A DNA stretch of 64,000 nucleotides from an uncultured Clostridia bacterium (GTDB taxonomy: Bacteria > Bacillota > Clostridia > TANB77 > CAG-508). The translations under genes were made by a program, and so were the position numbers. Shown piece by piece: positions 20,992-30,502 of this stretch (the stretch's first letter is position 1; every line of letters starts with the position of its first letter). The notes beneath the pieces are model-generated. The model was not told the origin of the DNA and ran no database searches. It saw nothing but the letters and a program-made list of their open reading frames with translations. The stretch is from the NCBI GenBank assembly GCA_948805675.1, contig CAQIBN010000009.1:15566-79565 (forward strand), read 5' to 3'.

Positions 20992-21510
20992 CTAACTGCA
21001 CAAATATAATACCACTAAATTTATAAAATATATCATTGAGCAAAATAAAACTACACTAATAATTCTTAATGTTACACTTTTAATTTTTCTTTTTACAGCA
21101 TCATTTCTATTCCAAGAGTTGTTATATTTAATATATAATTTACGTATATATTTCTTTCCTAGAAAAGGGAGAAATAATAAGACTCTATTTAATATAGTAC
21201 TAATTATATAATTATCAGTTATAAAATAACATACAACTGATAATATGGATAAATAAATTGCACTAAAAACAATTAAGAAAATATCAATCATTTGTGCCTT
21301 ATCCTTGTATATTACCATAATAATACCATAGAGAATAAAAATAAATAAAAAGTAACACATTGTATTATATCTTGTAAGCATAACTAGTACTGCATATGAT
21401 ATACATATCATAAAGAATAAAATCGTTCTTTTTTCTTTAATATCTTTAGCTATAATTAAAGACATAGTAAAATAAATAGTATCTGGCAACATTCCTAGAA
21501 GAAAACTCAT
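20992..21510 (-). CDS. AgrC sensor-like membrane protein without a kinase domain
   Basis: The 172-residue protein has about five or six hydrophobic helices (for example 8-20, 28-44, 50-66, 74-96, 103-117, 148-170) and no soluble signalling domain. Its layout, with a PDTIYFTMSLIIAKDIKEKR start and a basic WNRNDAVKRKIKS segment before the last helix, resembles the peptide-sensing membrane half of AgrC-type kinases. It is first in the three-gene unit, 30 bases before the peptide gene. It may be a receptor, an exporter or a partner of the AgrB-like protein; the sequence alone does not decide. Confidence 0.5.
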   Translation of the reverse strand: MSFLLGMLPDTIYFTMSLIIAKDIKEKRTILFFMICISYAVLVMLTRYNTMCYFLFIFILYGIIMVIYKDKAQMIDIFLIVFSAIYLSILSVVCYFITDNYIISTILNRVLLFLPFLGKKYIRKLYIKYNNSWNRNDAVKRKIKSVTLRIISVVLFCSMIYFINLVVLYLCS

Positions 21511-22091
21511 AGTTCTTTAGCTCCTTTTCATTAATTAATATATTTTATTGTATATTTTTATATATTAGAACTATTTTTTTATCTATATAAATATAACAGA
21601 TTTAAATTATTTGTCAAGTTTTACATTTTTTTGTAGTATCCTTGTATCTATTTATATATCTATACTTCATGTATTTTGTTATTAACTTATTTACTCTTAT
21701 ACACCTCCATTTATATTAAGAAAGCTTTCTATACTAAAAATATGTCGAAATATGCTCGCTATAGCGAACATTATATAAAAACCTTAAAATATTATATGAA
21801 AATACAAAAATAAATTTAAAATTAAAAAGTACAGTAAAAATACTGCACTTATAATACTTATCTTTAATTTTTTATCATACTGTATTACATTTTTTACTAT
21901 AATAATGAAACCATTTTTTAATATAAATATATCATATCTAATTTTTTCATCAAACAATTTTCTCATTTACTTAATTCTTTAGAACATAAAACCTTTATCC
22001 TTTTATTTTTTAGTAATTTTCTGTTTTACTATATTATAAATTACTATATACAATAATATTATATCATATTAAATGTTCGTTTTAGCAAATG
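21511..22091. other. AT-rich intergenic region upstream of the Agr-like locus
   Basis: This holds a possible 60-codon hydrophobic frame (21784-21966), listed separately, and GCTATAGC-centred short palindromes near 21750-21765. No clear promoter is visible, although the Agr-like locus must be transcribed from here. Confidence 0.35.
21784..21966 (-). CDS. Doubtful small hydrophobic protein
   Basis: A 60-codon frame encodes a charged N-terminus followed by a C-terminal membrane helix (about 36-56). There is no convincing ribosome binding site and the base composition is like the surrounding non-coding DNA. It is listed only as a possibility. Confidence 0.25.
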   Translation of the reverse strand: MRKLFDEKIRYDIFILKNGFIIIVKNVIQYDKKLKISIISAVFLLYFLILNLFLYFHIIF

Positions 22092-22274
22092 TTATATAAA
22101 AATATATTTCCTTTTTAAATCGTCAAATTTATACACATCTGCATGTGCCTCTAATGTAAATGAACTAAATAAACAATTGTCTATAGCATACTTATCCCAT
22201 TCCTCTTTTGTTAATGTCCTATCTTTTTTCAGTTTCTTTTTAAACTCTTTTAGACTCTTTTTATAATAATTCAT
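22092..22274 (-). CDS. Small hypothetical protein (60 residues)
   Basis: A good ribosome binding site (AGGTGAT, five bases before ATG at 22274) supports translation. The product begins with a lysine-rich helix (NYYKKSLKEFKKKLKKDR), then LTKEEWDKYAIDNCLFSS and a hydrophilic end. There is no signal or membrane segment. I do not recognise the family. Confidence 0.6.
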   Translation of the reverse strand: MNYYKKSLKEFKKKLKKDRTLTKEEWDKYAIDNCLFSSFTLEAHADVYKFDDLKRKYIFI

Positions 22275-22543
22275 AATATCACCTACTTCAGTTTTATTAT
22301 TATATAATTATTATATAACTTTATGTATACTTTGTCATGAAAAATTTGTCGGTATAAAAAATTTTCTTGATATTTTCTTTATTTTTCTTTGTATTTTTTA
22401 TTTAACATATTTTAAATAGTTTAAATTTATTTCCTATTTCTTAATTTATTTCAATATTTTTATTGTTCCTTACACATTCTGACACGTTTTTCATTCTATA
22501 CATGCTATACTTGTAACATTACAAAAGAAAAGGAGGTATTCTG

Positions 22544-22699
22544 ATGAATAATAACGAAATTGTTGCAAAAAAATGTGGTACTATAACTGTTTCTGTTTAT
22601 AAAACTAAAGATAATAATTCTTTATTTTCTATAAAATCAGATTCAGATGATGCTTCAATTGTATCTGATGTTATTGAAGATATCTTGTATTCTTATTAG
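22544..22699 (+). CDS. Small hypothetical protein (51 residues) with strong SD and terminator
   Basis: AAAGGAGGTATTCTG precedes the ATG at 22544, a perfect Shine-Dalgarno, and an intrinsic terminator follows at the stop, so this is a discrete single-gene transcript. TATACT near 22508-22513 is a possible -10 box. The product (begins NNNEIVAKKCGTITVSVYK, ends DVIEDILYSY) is soluble, acidic at its C-terminus and has one cysteine. Family not recognised. Confidence 0.65.
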   Translation: MNNNEIVAKKCGTITVSVYKTKDNNSLFSIKSDSDDASIVSDVIEDILYSY

Positions 22700-22727
22700 A
22701 CTAACTCTCTGTTAGTCTTTTTATTTT
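22699..22727 (+). terminator. Intrinsic terminator of the 51-residue protein gene
   Basis: GACTAAC pairs with GTTAGTC around TCTCT and is followed by TTTTTATTTTT. The stem starts within the stop codon. Confidence 0.9.
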
Positions 22728-23137
22728 TGTTTAAACTAACTTTTATTATTTAATATGTATTTATGTCCATTTTATAAAAGCTCCTATCTTAAATATTATT
22801 ATTACTAATATTTTATTATCTATAATTCAAACCAACCAAGAACAATAGCAAGCTGAATTATATTTCAAACATAACTAATCCTCTTATATCCCACATTCAA
22901 TTATTTTATATATTAAGAAAGCACTATTAGTCAAATTTTACTCTATATCAAAATCTAACTATTATATAAAAAGATAATTTAATACAAATTAATTACTCTT
23001 ATGTCCTATATTTTATTGTTATTTGTTAATTAAATATATTTAATTATTTTAATCTATATTTTTAATTCTATATTTTTTACATAAATATACAGTTACACAT
23101 ATTTAAAATCCATATATGTAACTGTATACTTATATTA
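22700..23137. other. Intergenic region containing one hairpin repeat element
   Basis: There is no gene beyond the terminator. Positions 22903-22972 carry a copy of the 70-bp inverted-end repeat described separately. Confidence 0.5.
22903..22972. repeat. Dispersed hairpin element, copy C
   Basis: This shares TTTTATATA-TTAAGAAAGC, a middle ATTTTACTCTATA and an end CTAACTATTATATAAAAA with copies at 57582 and 62251. The ends are imperfect inverted repeats. It resembles a MITE or REP-like element with no coding capacity. Confidence 0.6.
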
Positions 23138-23431
23138 TTATTTTATTCTTTTTCCCTGTAGTTTAAAACTTCCCATATTAGTTTTAGCATTAATATTTAA
23201 GGTATTCCCCATTACATCACCTTGTATATCATACTTAATATTTGCAATTGATACATTTATATTTCCAGAAATTGAAAATCTATTTCCATTTACTCTTCCA
23301 CCTGAAAAATTATTTCTCTTTCCCATTGTTTCAATATATCCACTTAATTCATTTCCACTTGTAACTAATTTTAAATTTCCTTTAATTTCACCCATTGGTG
23401 TTTTCATAGCTATCTCATAAAGACCATCCAT
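23138..23431 (-). CDS. Small beta-rich hypothetical protein
   Basis: The 97-residue protein has alternating polar and apolar residues and a repeated pattern around TPMGEIKG, NNFSGGRVNGNRFSISG and TNMGSFKLQGKR, suggesting a small beta-barrel. Similar stand-alone or C-terminal modules occur in anaerobic Clostridia, including at the ends of flavoprotein oxidoreductases (recalled, not searched). It has no signal peptide. Function is unknown. Confidence 0.65.
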   Translation of the reverse strand: MDGLYEIAMKTPMGEIKGNLKLVTSGNELSGYIETMGKRNNFSGGRVNGNRFSISGNINVSIANIKYDIQGDVMGNTLNINAKTNMGSFKLQGKRIK

Positions 23432-23497
23432 ATTATATAATACCTCCTATTTCACTATTATATATAATATGAATTATTTCAATATTTGTTACAAATT

Positions 23498-24142
23498 TTA
23501 TAAAATTTGTATTAATTCATCTAAACTTTTAATAACATTATATTTTTTATCCACAATAATATTTTTCCTATTAAGAAAAATTGCATTAATTCCAATATTT
23601 AAAGCTCCATCTATATCAATTTTTAAATCATCTCCAACCATTATACATTCATCAAAACTAAAATCTCCAATTGCTACTTGATATGCTTCTTTGTTCGGTT
23701 TCATTTTTATTTTATCTGCTCCATAAACATATTTAAAATATTTATATATTCCTGCATTTTTTAGTCTTTCTATTTGCTGATATTGGAACCAATTTGTTAA
23801 AATAACTAATTCATATTTATTTTGTAGATATTCTAGTGTATTTAAAATTTTATTATCTATTTGGTCTGGTATACATGTTTCAAAATATTTCAATATTTCT
23901 TTTATAAAATTATTTGATAATTTCATATTTATTTTATTATTAATCATTTCTTGCATTTTGTCTACATTATAATACTGCTCAAGTCTTTCATATTCAAAAA
24001 TTGCTTGAATAATTTTTTCTTCTATATCCTTATTATATTCCATTTTGAACTTTTTACATACATATATAATTGTTTTACTCCAATATTCCTCTTTCCAATC
24101 AATTAATGTATTATCTAAATCAAATATTATTCTTTTTATCAT
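23498..24142 (-). CDS. HAD-superfamily hydrolase (YjjG-like)
   Basis: The 214-residue protein has the four HAD motifs: FDLDNTLIDW with the nucleophile aspartate (residue 9), VILTNW with the motif II threonine, the motif III lysine in KMKPNKEAY, and MVGDDLKIDIDGA with the motif IV acids. The helical cap after motif I fits subclass I phosphatases such as the YjjG nucleotidases. The substrate cannot be told. The neighbours offer no pathway context. Confidence 0.85.
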   Translation of the reverse strand: MIKRIIFDLDNTLIDWKEEYWSKTIIYVCKKFKMEYNKDIEEKIIQAIFEYERLEQYYNVDKMQEMINNKINMKLSNNFIKEILKYFETCIPDQIDNKILNTLEYLQNKYELVILTNWFQYQQIERLKNAGIYKYFKYVYGADKIKMKPNKEAYQVAIGDFSFDECIMVGDDLKIDIDGALNIGINAIFLNRKNIIVDKKYNVIKSLDELIQIL

Positions 24143-24200
24143 ATTAATATCCCTTCTCTAAACACTTAATTACTCAAAATCTTATCATAATTTCATAATA

Positions 24201-24365
24201 AAAGCAAATGATAAATATATCTCCTTCTTATTAAGTAATGGTGCTTACTTAAAATATATTCAAATAAGATTAGGTCATAAAAGTATTAAAGTAACATTAG
24301 AAATATATTGTCAATTAATAGAGTAAATTAGAAAAGATAATCAAAAATTCTTTGAAATTGTTTAA
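24201..24365 (+). pseudogene. Remnant of a tyrosine recombinase (integrase) C-terminus
   Basis: The frame reads YISFLLSNGAYLKYIQIRLG then HKSIKVTLEIYCQLIE, the end of a tyrosine integrase with the LGH-S box and the catalytic Tyr position. It is followed by a stop and a further short frame. No start or N-terminal part is present. It marks the former edge of an integrated element. Confidence 0.75.
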
Positions 24366-24388
24366 TTTTTTACAATGTTATGTGGACA

Positions 24389-24428
24389 AAAGGTGGACAA
24401 AACCGTCTTTTGGTAATTGTCCACCTTT
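24389..24428. repeat. Perfect 12-bp inverted repeat beside the integrase remnant
   Basis: AAAGGTGGACAA and TTGTCCACCTTT flank a 16-base loop. GTGGACAAA also occurs just before the left arm (24382-24390), a direct repeat of the arm. It could be a terminator for the GGGtGRT gene (stop 37 bases away) or part of an old attachment site. Confidence 0.6.
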
Positions 24429-24464
24429 ATCTTTAATATATTCTCCATAAGCTAGTAATATCAA

Positions 24465-25466
24465 CTATTTCATAGCTTCTTCTATAGCTACTGCTACTGC
24501 TACTGTTGCTCCAACCATTGGATTATTTCCCATTCCAATTAGTCCCATCATTTCAACATGTGCTGGAACTGATGATGAACCTGCAAATTGTGCATCTGAG
24601 TGCATTCTTCCCATTGTATCTGTCATACCATAAGAAGCTGGTCCTGCTGCCATATTATCTGGATGAAGTGTTCTTCCTGTTCCTCCACCAGAAGCAACTG
24701 AGAAGTATTTCTTTCCTTGTTCAATACATTCTTTTTTGTATGTACCTGCAACTGGATGTTGGAATCTTGTTGGGTTTGTAGAGTTACCTGTAATAGAAAC
24801 ATCTACTTTTTCCATATGCATTATTGCTACACCTTCTCTAACATCATTTGCACCATAACATTTTACTTTTGCTCTTTCCCCATCAGAATAAGCAATTTCT
24901 TCTACTACATTTACTTTTCCAGTAAAGAAGTCGAAATCTGTTTTTACATATGTAAATCCATTAATTCTTGATATTACTTGTGCTGCATCTTTTCCTAAAC
25001 CATTTAATATAACTCTTAAAGGTTCTTTTCTAACTTTATTTGCAGATTTTGCAATACCAATTGCACCTTCTGCTGCTGCAAAACTTTCATGTCCTGCTAA
25101 AAATGCAAAACATTTAGTTTCTTCTGATAATAACATTGATGCTAAATTTCCATGTCCTAAACCTACTTTTCTGTCATCTGCAACAGAGCCTGGAATGCAA
25201 AAAGCTTGTAACCCTTCTCCAATTGCTTTAGCAGCATCTGCTGCCTTTGTGTATCCTTTTTTAATTGCAATTGCAGCACCTAAAGTATATGCCCAAGATG
25301 CATTTTCAAAACAAATCGGTTGTACTCCTTTTACTATTTCATATGGATTAAATCCTTTTTCTTTACATATATTTAATGCATCATCAAAATCTTTAATTCC
25401 GTATTTTTCCATTACTGGTTTAATCTGGTCTATTCTTCTTTCATAACTTTCAAATGTTACTGCCAT
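24465..25466 (-). CDS. GGGtGRT protein
   Basis: The 333-residue protein contains the name-giving motif SGGGTGRTLHPDNMAAGPAS near the C-terminus. This family is common in anaerobic Firmicutes and usually sits beside an iron-sulfur cluster scaffold-like gene, as here (next gene upstream, 111 bases away). Its biochemical role is not known to me. It ends in a glycine- and alanine-rich segment (GLIGMGNNPMVGATVAVAVA) that looks soluble. One CGG at 25399-25401 is out of frame (TAC GGA). Confidence 0.85.
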   Translation of the reverse strand: MAVTFESYERRIDQIKPVMEKYGIKDFDDALNICKEKGFNPYEIVKGVQPICFENASWAYTLGAAIAIKKGYTKAADAAKAIGEGLQAFCIPGSVADDRKVGLGHGNLASMLLSEETKCFAFLAGHESFAAAEGAIGIAKSANKVRKEPLRVILNGLGKDAAQVISRINGFTYVKTDFDFFTGKVNVVEEIAYSDGERAKVKCYGANDVREGVAIMHMEKVDVSITGNSTNPTRFQHPVAGTYKKECIEQGKKYFSVASGGGTGRTLHPDNMAAGPASYGMTDTMGRMHSDAQFAGSSSVPAHVEMMGLIGMGNNPMVGATVAVAVAIEEAMK

Positions 25467-25577
25467 TATTCTTACCTCCTACTTTTTCTACTACTTAAAT
25501 TTTCTTACAATACTTATAATACACTGATTTATTTCATCTTTCTGCATTTTATTTTTTATAAATCAATATATAAGCTT

Positions 25578-26270
25578 TTATTCTTTTCTTGGGTCAATTT
25601 TCTTAACGGCTTCATCAAATCTTCCATATTTTCCAGAAGCCTTTTCAATTGCTTCCATTGGTTCAATTCCAGCTTTAATATTATCCATCATTTTTCCTAA
25701 GTTTACATATTTATAACCAATTATTTGGTCATCTTTATCTAAACCTATTTCTACTATGTATCCTTCTGCAAGTTCTAGATATCTTGGACCTTTAACTTTT
25801 GTAGAATAAATTGTACCTACTTGGCTTCTATGTCCCTTTCCTAAATCTTCAAGTCCTGCACCTATTGGAAGTCCTCCTTCTGAAAATGCAGATTGTGTTC
25901 TACCATATACTATTTGTAAAAATAATTCTCTCATAGCAGTATTTATAGCATCACATACTAAATCTGTATTTAATGCTTCTAATATTGTTTTACCTACTAA
26001 AATTTCTCCTGCCATAGCAGCTGAATGTGTCATTCCTGAACATCCAATTGTTTCTACTAAAGCTTCTTCAATAATTCCTTCTTTTACATTTAAAGTTAAT
26101 TTACATGCTCCTTGTTGTGGTGCACACCATCCAATACCATGTGTTAACCCTGAAATATCTTTTATTTCTTTTGATTTTACCCATTTTCCTTCCTCTGGAA
26201 TTGGTGCTGGCCCATGGTCTACTCCTTTTGCTACAGGGCACATATTTTCTACTTCTTTTGAATATATCAT
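25578..26270 (-). CDS. Iron-sulfur cluster assembly scaffold-like protein
   Basis: The 230-residue protein has cysteines in MCPVAKG, GWCAPQQGACKLTL and ETIGCSGMTHSA, the last resembling the NifU/IscU scaffold core. It is the usual upstream partner of the GGGtGRT gene. The start at 26270 follows AAGGAGC at good spacing. A role in assembling a cluster for the partner is inference from gene pairing. Confidence 0.75.
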   Translation of the reverse strand: MIYSKEVENMCPVAKGVDHGPAPIPEEGKWVKSKEIKDISGLTHGIGWCAPQQGACKLTLNVKEGIIEEALVETIGCSGMTHSAAMAGEILVGKTILEALNTDLVCDAINTAMRELFLQIVYGRTQSAFSEGGLPIGAGLEDLGKGHRSQVGTIYSTKVKGPRYLELAEGYIVEIGLDKDDQIIGYKYVNLGKMMDNIKAGIEPMEAIEKASGKYGRFDEAVKKIDPRKE

Positions 26271-26614
26271 ATTAATTAGCTCCTTTCTTGGTATATATCT
26301 TAATCTAGTAAGTTTTATAGATTCTTATAAATATATATATGTTATTTAAAAGATTTTTTATTTTTAAATACATTTTGAATTTAATTATTGTTTAGAGTAT
26401 ATTGCATTTAAATATATTTTTATTTATATGAATTTCTCTTTTGAACAAATTATTTTTTCAATTAAATATATTTTTTAATATATCATTTATTTAAACATAT
26501 TCTCATTTAATTTTAATATATATATAATTTCTAGGAAATCTTTTATAAAATGCAATTTCCTAGAAATTAAAAATTATTATAAATTTCTTTATTACTTACT
26601 AGTTAAAAACATTT
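26271..26614. other. AT-rich gap between gpmI and the scaffold gene, with a hairpin
   Basis: No gene is seen. A hairpin (26526-26568) pairs AATTTCTAGGAAAT with ATTTCCTAGAAATT. It shares the core GCAATTTCCTA-AAA with the hairpin at 10393-10430 and lies downstream of gpmI on the minus strand, where it could end the glycolytic transcript. Confidence 0.55.
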
Positions 26615-28148
26615 TTATTTCCTTATTAATAAACTTTCTCCTGTCATCTCTTTTGGTTTTTCTAAATTCATAATATCTAACATTGTTGGTGCTAAGTCTG
26701 CAAGTTTTCCCTCTTTTAATTGTACATTTTCCATTCCAACTAAAATAAGTGGAACAGGATTTGTTGTATGTGCTGTATGAGGCTCACCTGTTTTATAATC
26801 TATCATTTGTTCTGAATTTCCATGGTCTGCTGTAATTAATAAAACACCATTTACTTCATTTATAGCTTCTAATACTCTTCCTAAAGCTTCATCTATTGTT
26901 TCTATAGCTTTAATTGCTGCTTCTAAACTTCCAGTATGACCAACCATATCAGGATTAGCATAATTTAGTATTATATTATCATATTTTCTACATTTAATTG
27001 CTTCTATAACTCTTTGAGTTACTTCTAAAGCACTCATTTCTGGTTTTAAATCATATGTTTCAACTCTTGGAGAAGGAATTAATATTCTATCTTCTCCTTT
27101 ATATTGCTTTTCTTCTCCACCATTAAAGAAGAATGTAACATGTGCATATTTCTCTGTTTCGGCAATTCTTAACTGTGTTAAATCATGTTTGCTTATATAT
27201 TCACCAAATGTATTTGTTAATCTTTCCTTTTTAAATGCAATTTCTACATTTGGCATAGTTTCATCGTAAGGAGTCATACATACAAAATACAAATTTAATT
27301 CTTTTGTTTCAAACTCTTTGAAATCTTTATCCACTAATGTTCTTGTTATCTCTCTTGCTCTATCTGGTCTAAAGTTAAAAAATATTACAGAATCGTTTTT
27401 ATCTATAGTAGCAATTTTAGTATCTCCATTACAAATAACTGTTGGCTCTACAAACTCATCAAATACTTCTTTTTGATATGAACTTTCTATTGCAGAAATT
27501 GCTGATTGAGCTTTTTCTCCTATACCATTTACCATTGCATTATAGCTTTTTTCTATTCTTTGCCATCTTTTATCTCTATCCATACTATAAAATCTTCCAG
27601 ATATAGTAGCAATTTTTCCAATTCCTTTTTCTTTCATTTTTTCTTCCAATTGCATTATATAACCTTCTGCTGATGCTGGTGGAGTATCTCTTCCATCTAA
27701 AAAACAATGTACATATACATCTTCAAAATCTTTCCTTTTAGCAAGTTCTAAAAGAGCGAATAAATGACGCATATGACTATGAACTCCGTCCATCAGATAA
27801 AAGTCCCATAATGTGTAATTTAGAATTATTTTGTTTACAGTTTTCTATTGCTTTTACAAATTCTGGTACACTAAAGAAATCTCCATCTTCTATCGATTTT
27901 GTTATTCTTGTTAATTCTTGATATACTATTCTTCCTGCTCCAATATTTGTATGACCAACTTCTGAATTTCCCATTTGACCTTCTGGAAGACCTACATTTA
28001 ACCCACTTGTATATACATCTGTTGTAGGACATGTTTTCATTAGTTTATCTATGTTTGGAGTATTTGCGAGTTTTACTGCATTTCCTTTTTCATTGTTATT
28101 TTCTCCAAAACCATCCAATATCATTAGCATTGTAAGTTTTTTATCCAT
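26615..28148 (-). CDS. gpmI: 2,3-bisphosphoglycerate-independent phosphoglycerate mutase, via +1 frameshift
   Basis: GpmI interconverts 3- and 2-phosphoglycerate with two manganese ions. The first frame has [16 protein letters not shown] and [16 protein letters not shown] with the phosphorylated serine, ending GLLSDG. The second continues [53 protein letters not shown] and [12 protein letters not shown]. Skipping the C of CGG at 27788 joins them into 510 residues, the usual length (511 in B. subtilis). The restored glycine completes the conserved SDGGVHSH substrate-binding box. Zero frame stops three codons later. Confidence 0.96.
27786..27788 (-). other. +1 frameshift site at CGG in gpmI (codon 121)
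   Basis: Zero frame reads TCT GAT GGA CGG AGT TCA TAG; skipping C gives GAT GGA GGA GTT CAT AGT CAT (D-G-G-V-H-S-H). The preceding codon is GGA and the restored codon is GGA. Confidence 0.94.
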
Positions 28149-28211
28149 TTTACTTTTACCGTCCTTTTTTATTTAATAATCTATATTTGTTCTTTCTTTA
28201 GTACTTTAAAA

Positions 28212-28967
28212 TTAATTTTTATCATAATTAACTATTTTAGAAAATTCTTCTACTTTAAGACTTGCTCCACCTACTAATCCTCCATCAATATCTGATGTCT
28301 CAAATAATTCTTTTGCTATTTCAGATTTTACACTTCCTCCATACTGAATTATTACTTGTTCTGAAACTTCTTTTCCATAGATACTTTCTATTTCTTTTCT
28401 AATAGATTTTATGCTACTATTGGCATCTTCTGAAGTGGCTGTTTTACCTGTTCCTATAGCCCATATAGGTTCATAGGCAATTATTACATTTTTTACTTGC
28501 TCATTTGATAACCCTTCTAATGCTAAACGAGTTTGTTGTTTAATTATTTCTTCTGTTTTTCCTTCTTCTCTTTGTTCTAAAGTTTCACCAACACATACAA
28601 TTGGTTTCAACTCATTTGCAAAAGCTGATTTTATTTTTTTATTTACAGTTTCATCGGTTTCAGCATAATATTGTCTTCTTTCAGAATGTCCTATTATAAC
28701 ATATTCTACTCCAATTACTTTTAACATTTTTCCAGAAACTTCTCCTGTATATGCACCATTTTCTTCCCAATGCATATTTTGTGCACCTATTTTTATATTT
28801 GTATTTTGTACTGTAAGTAGAGCATAAAATAAATCTGTATATGGAACACAAAGAATTACTTCATTTTTTGTGTCTTTTACTAGTGGTGCTATTTCATCTA
28901 TAAATTTTATTGTTTCGTCTGGAAGCATATTCATCTTCCAATTTCCTGCAATTACTTTTCTTCTCAT
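28212..28967 (-). CDS. tpiA: Triosephosphate isomerase
   Basis: TpiA interconverts dihydroxyacetone phosphate and glyceraldehyde 3-phosphate. The 251-residue protein has the N-terminal GNWKMN with the catalytic lysine, IGHSERRQYY with the catalytic histidine, AYEPIWAIGTGKTA with the catalytic glutamate, and the phosphate-binding YGGSVK and GGLVGGASL. It lies between pgk and gpmI in one transcript-like run. Intact. Confidence 0.98.
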   Translation of the reverse strand: MRRKVIAGNWKMNMLPDETIKFIDEIAPLVKDTKNEVILCVPYTDLFYALLTVQNTNIKIGAQNMHWEENGAYTGEVSGKMLKVIGVEYVIIGHSERRQYYAETDETVNKKIKSAFANELKPIVCVGETLEQREEGKTEEIIKQQTRLALEGLSNEQVKNVIIAYEPIWAIGTGKTATSEDANSSIKSIRKEIESIYGKEVSEQVIIQYGGSVKSEIAKELFETSDIDGGLVGGASLKVEEFSKIVNYDKN

Positions 28968-29106
28968 GTTTTAACCTCCTATTGATTCATTCTTATTTTT
29001 CACAAAATAAATCTACAATAATATTATTTTTTATTATAATGTTAATGATTTATGCCATACATAGTCATATCGCCTCTTCTATATGGGTACAATTGATATA
29101 ATAATA

Positions 29107-30295
29107 CTATTTATCCATTAAACATTCTATTCCAGGTAATTTCTTTCCTTCTAAAAATTCAAGTGATGCTCCTCCACCTGTTGAAATATGAGTAAATTTA
29201 TTTGATAATCCTGCTTTTTCTACTGCTGCTGCTGAATCTCCTCCACCAATAATAGTAATGCTATTAGTCATTTCTGATAATGTTTTAGCAATTTCATTTG
29301 TTCCTATTGCAAATTTATCAAATTCAAATAAACCGCACTGGTCCATTCCATATAACAGTTTTTGCATTTTTCAATTCTTCTTTATAAAATTTTATTGTTT
29401 CATCTCCAATATCAAATCCTTCCCAACCATCAGGAATTTCTGTCCATGAAACTGTTTTTGTTTCTGTATTTGGATCAAATTCCTTTCCTAATCTTGTATC
29501 AACTGGAAGCATGAATTTTACACCTTTTTTACTTGCTTTTTCCATTAATTCTTTTGCTAAATCTAGTTTATCTAACTCACAAATTGAATTTCCTACATTA
29601 TAACCTTGTGCTTTAAAGAAAGTATATGCCATTGCCCCACCAATCATAAGTGTATCTACTTTTTCTAATAAACTATTAATTACTCCAATTTTATCTGAAA
29701 CTTTCTTACCACCTAAAATTGCAACAAATGGTCTTTGTGGATTTTCTAAAGCACTTCCTAAAAAGTTTAGTTCTTTTTCTATTAAAAATCCTGATACTGC
29801 TGGAATGTAATCTGCAATTCCTGCTGTTGAACTATGTGCTCTATGAGCTGTTCCAAATGCATCATTTACAAATATTTCTGCCATAGATGCAAGTTCTTTT
29901 GAAAATTCTGGGTCGTTTTTTTCTTCTCTTGAATCAAATCTAACATTTTCTAATAATACAATATCACCATTTTTCATATTAGATGTTAATTGTTTTGCAC
30001 TTTCTCCAATTATATCTTGTGCTAAGGTAATTTCTTTACCTAATAAATTAGATAATTCTTTAGCTACTGGAGCTAAAGAAAACTCTTTGTTTACTTCTCC
30101 TTTTGGTCTTCCTAAATGAGATGCTAAAATCACTTTACAATCATTTTCAAGTAAATATTTAATTGTATCTAGTGCTCCTACTATTCTTCTATTATCTGTA
30201 ATGTTTCCATTTTCATCAATTGGTACATTAAAGTCACATCTTACAAATACTCTTTTGTTTTTTAAATCTATATCCTTTACTGTTTTTTTATTCAT
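29107..30295 (-). CDS. pgk: Phosphoglycerate kinase, via +1 frameshift
   Basis: Pgk makes ATP and 3-phosphoglycerate from 1,3-bisphosphoglycerate. The first frame (320 codons before CGG) has [31 protein letters not shown] and [10 protein letters not shown] and ends TVIWNGPV. The second gives [30 protein letters not shown] and [16 protein letters not shown]. Joined by skipping the C at 29335 the protein is 395 residues (394 in B. subtilis), with the nucleotide-site NGP-x-G-x-FE motif complete. Zero frame would stop three codons on and lose the end of the ATP-binding domain. Confidence 0.96.
29333..29335 (-). other. +1 frameshift site at CGG in pgk (codon 321)
   Basis: Zero frame reads GGA CCA GTG CGG TTT ATT TGA; skipping C gives CCA GTG GGT TTA TTT GAA (P-V-G-L-F-E). 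The preceding codon is GTG and the restored codon is GGT. Confidence 0.94.
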
Positions 30296-30458
30296 AAAAA
30301 TCCATTCCTTTCCCGCTTTGCTTATAAGGTACTAAATACAAACATAAAACCTTAAGCTCATTTATTTTAAGCTATCATCCTATATTAACTGATAATCATT
30401 GCTAATCCTTAATATTAATTATGAATCACCAATGGTTATTAGTTAATTTTTATAGATA

Positions 30459-30493
30459 CTGTAGGGCAGACTATTTTTTTGCCTGCCCTACAG
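30459..30493. repeat. Perfect inverted repeat between gap and pgk
   Basis: CTGTAGGGCAG pairs with CTGCCCTACAG across a 13-base T-rich loop (plus strand). It is unusually GC-rich for this genome. There is no T run after the stem on the minus strand, so it may be a REP-like element or a transcript-stabilising stem between the two glycolytic genes. Confidence 0.65.
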
Positions 30494-30502
30494 AATTTAT
30501 TT

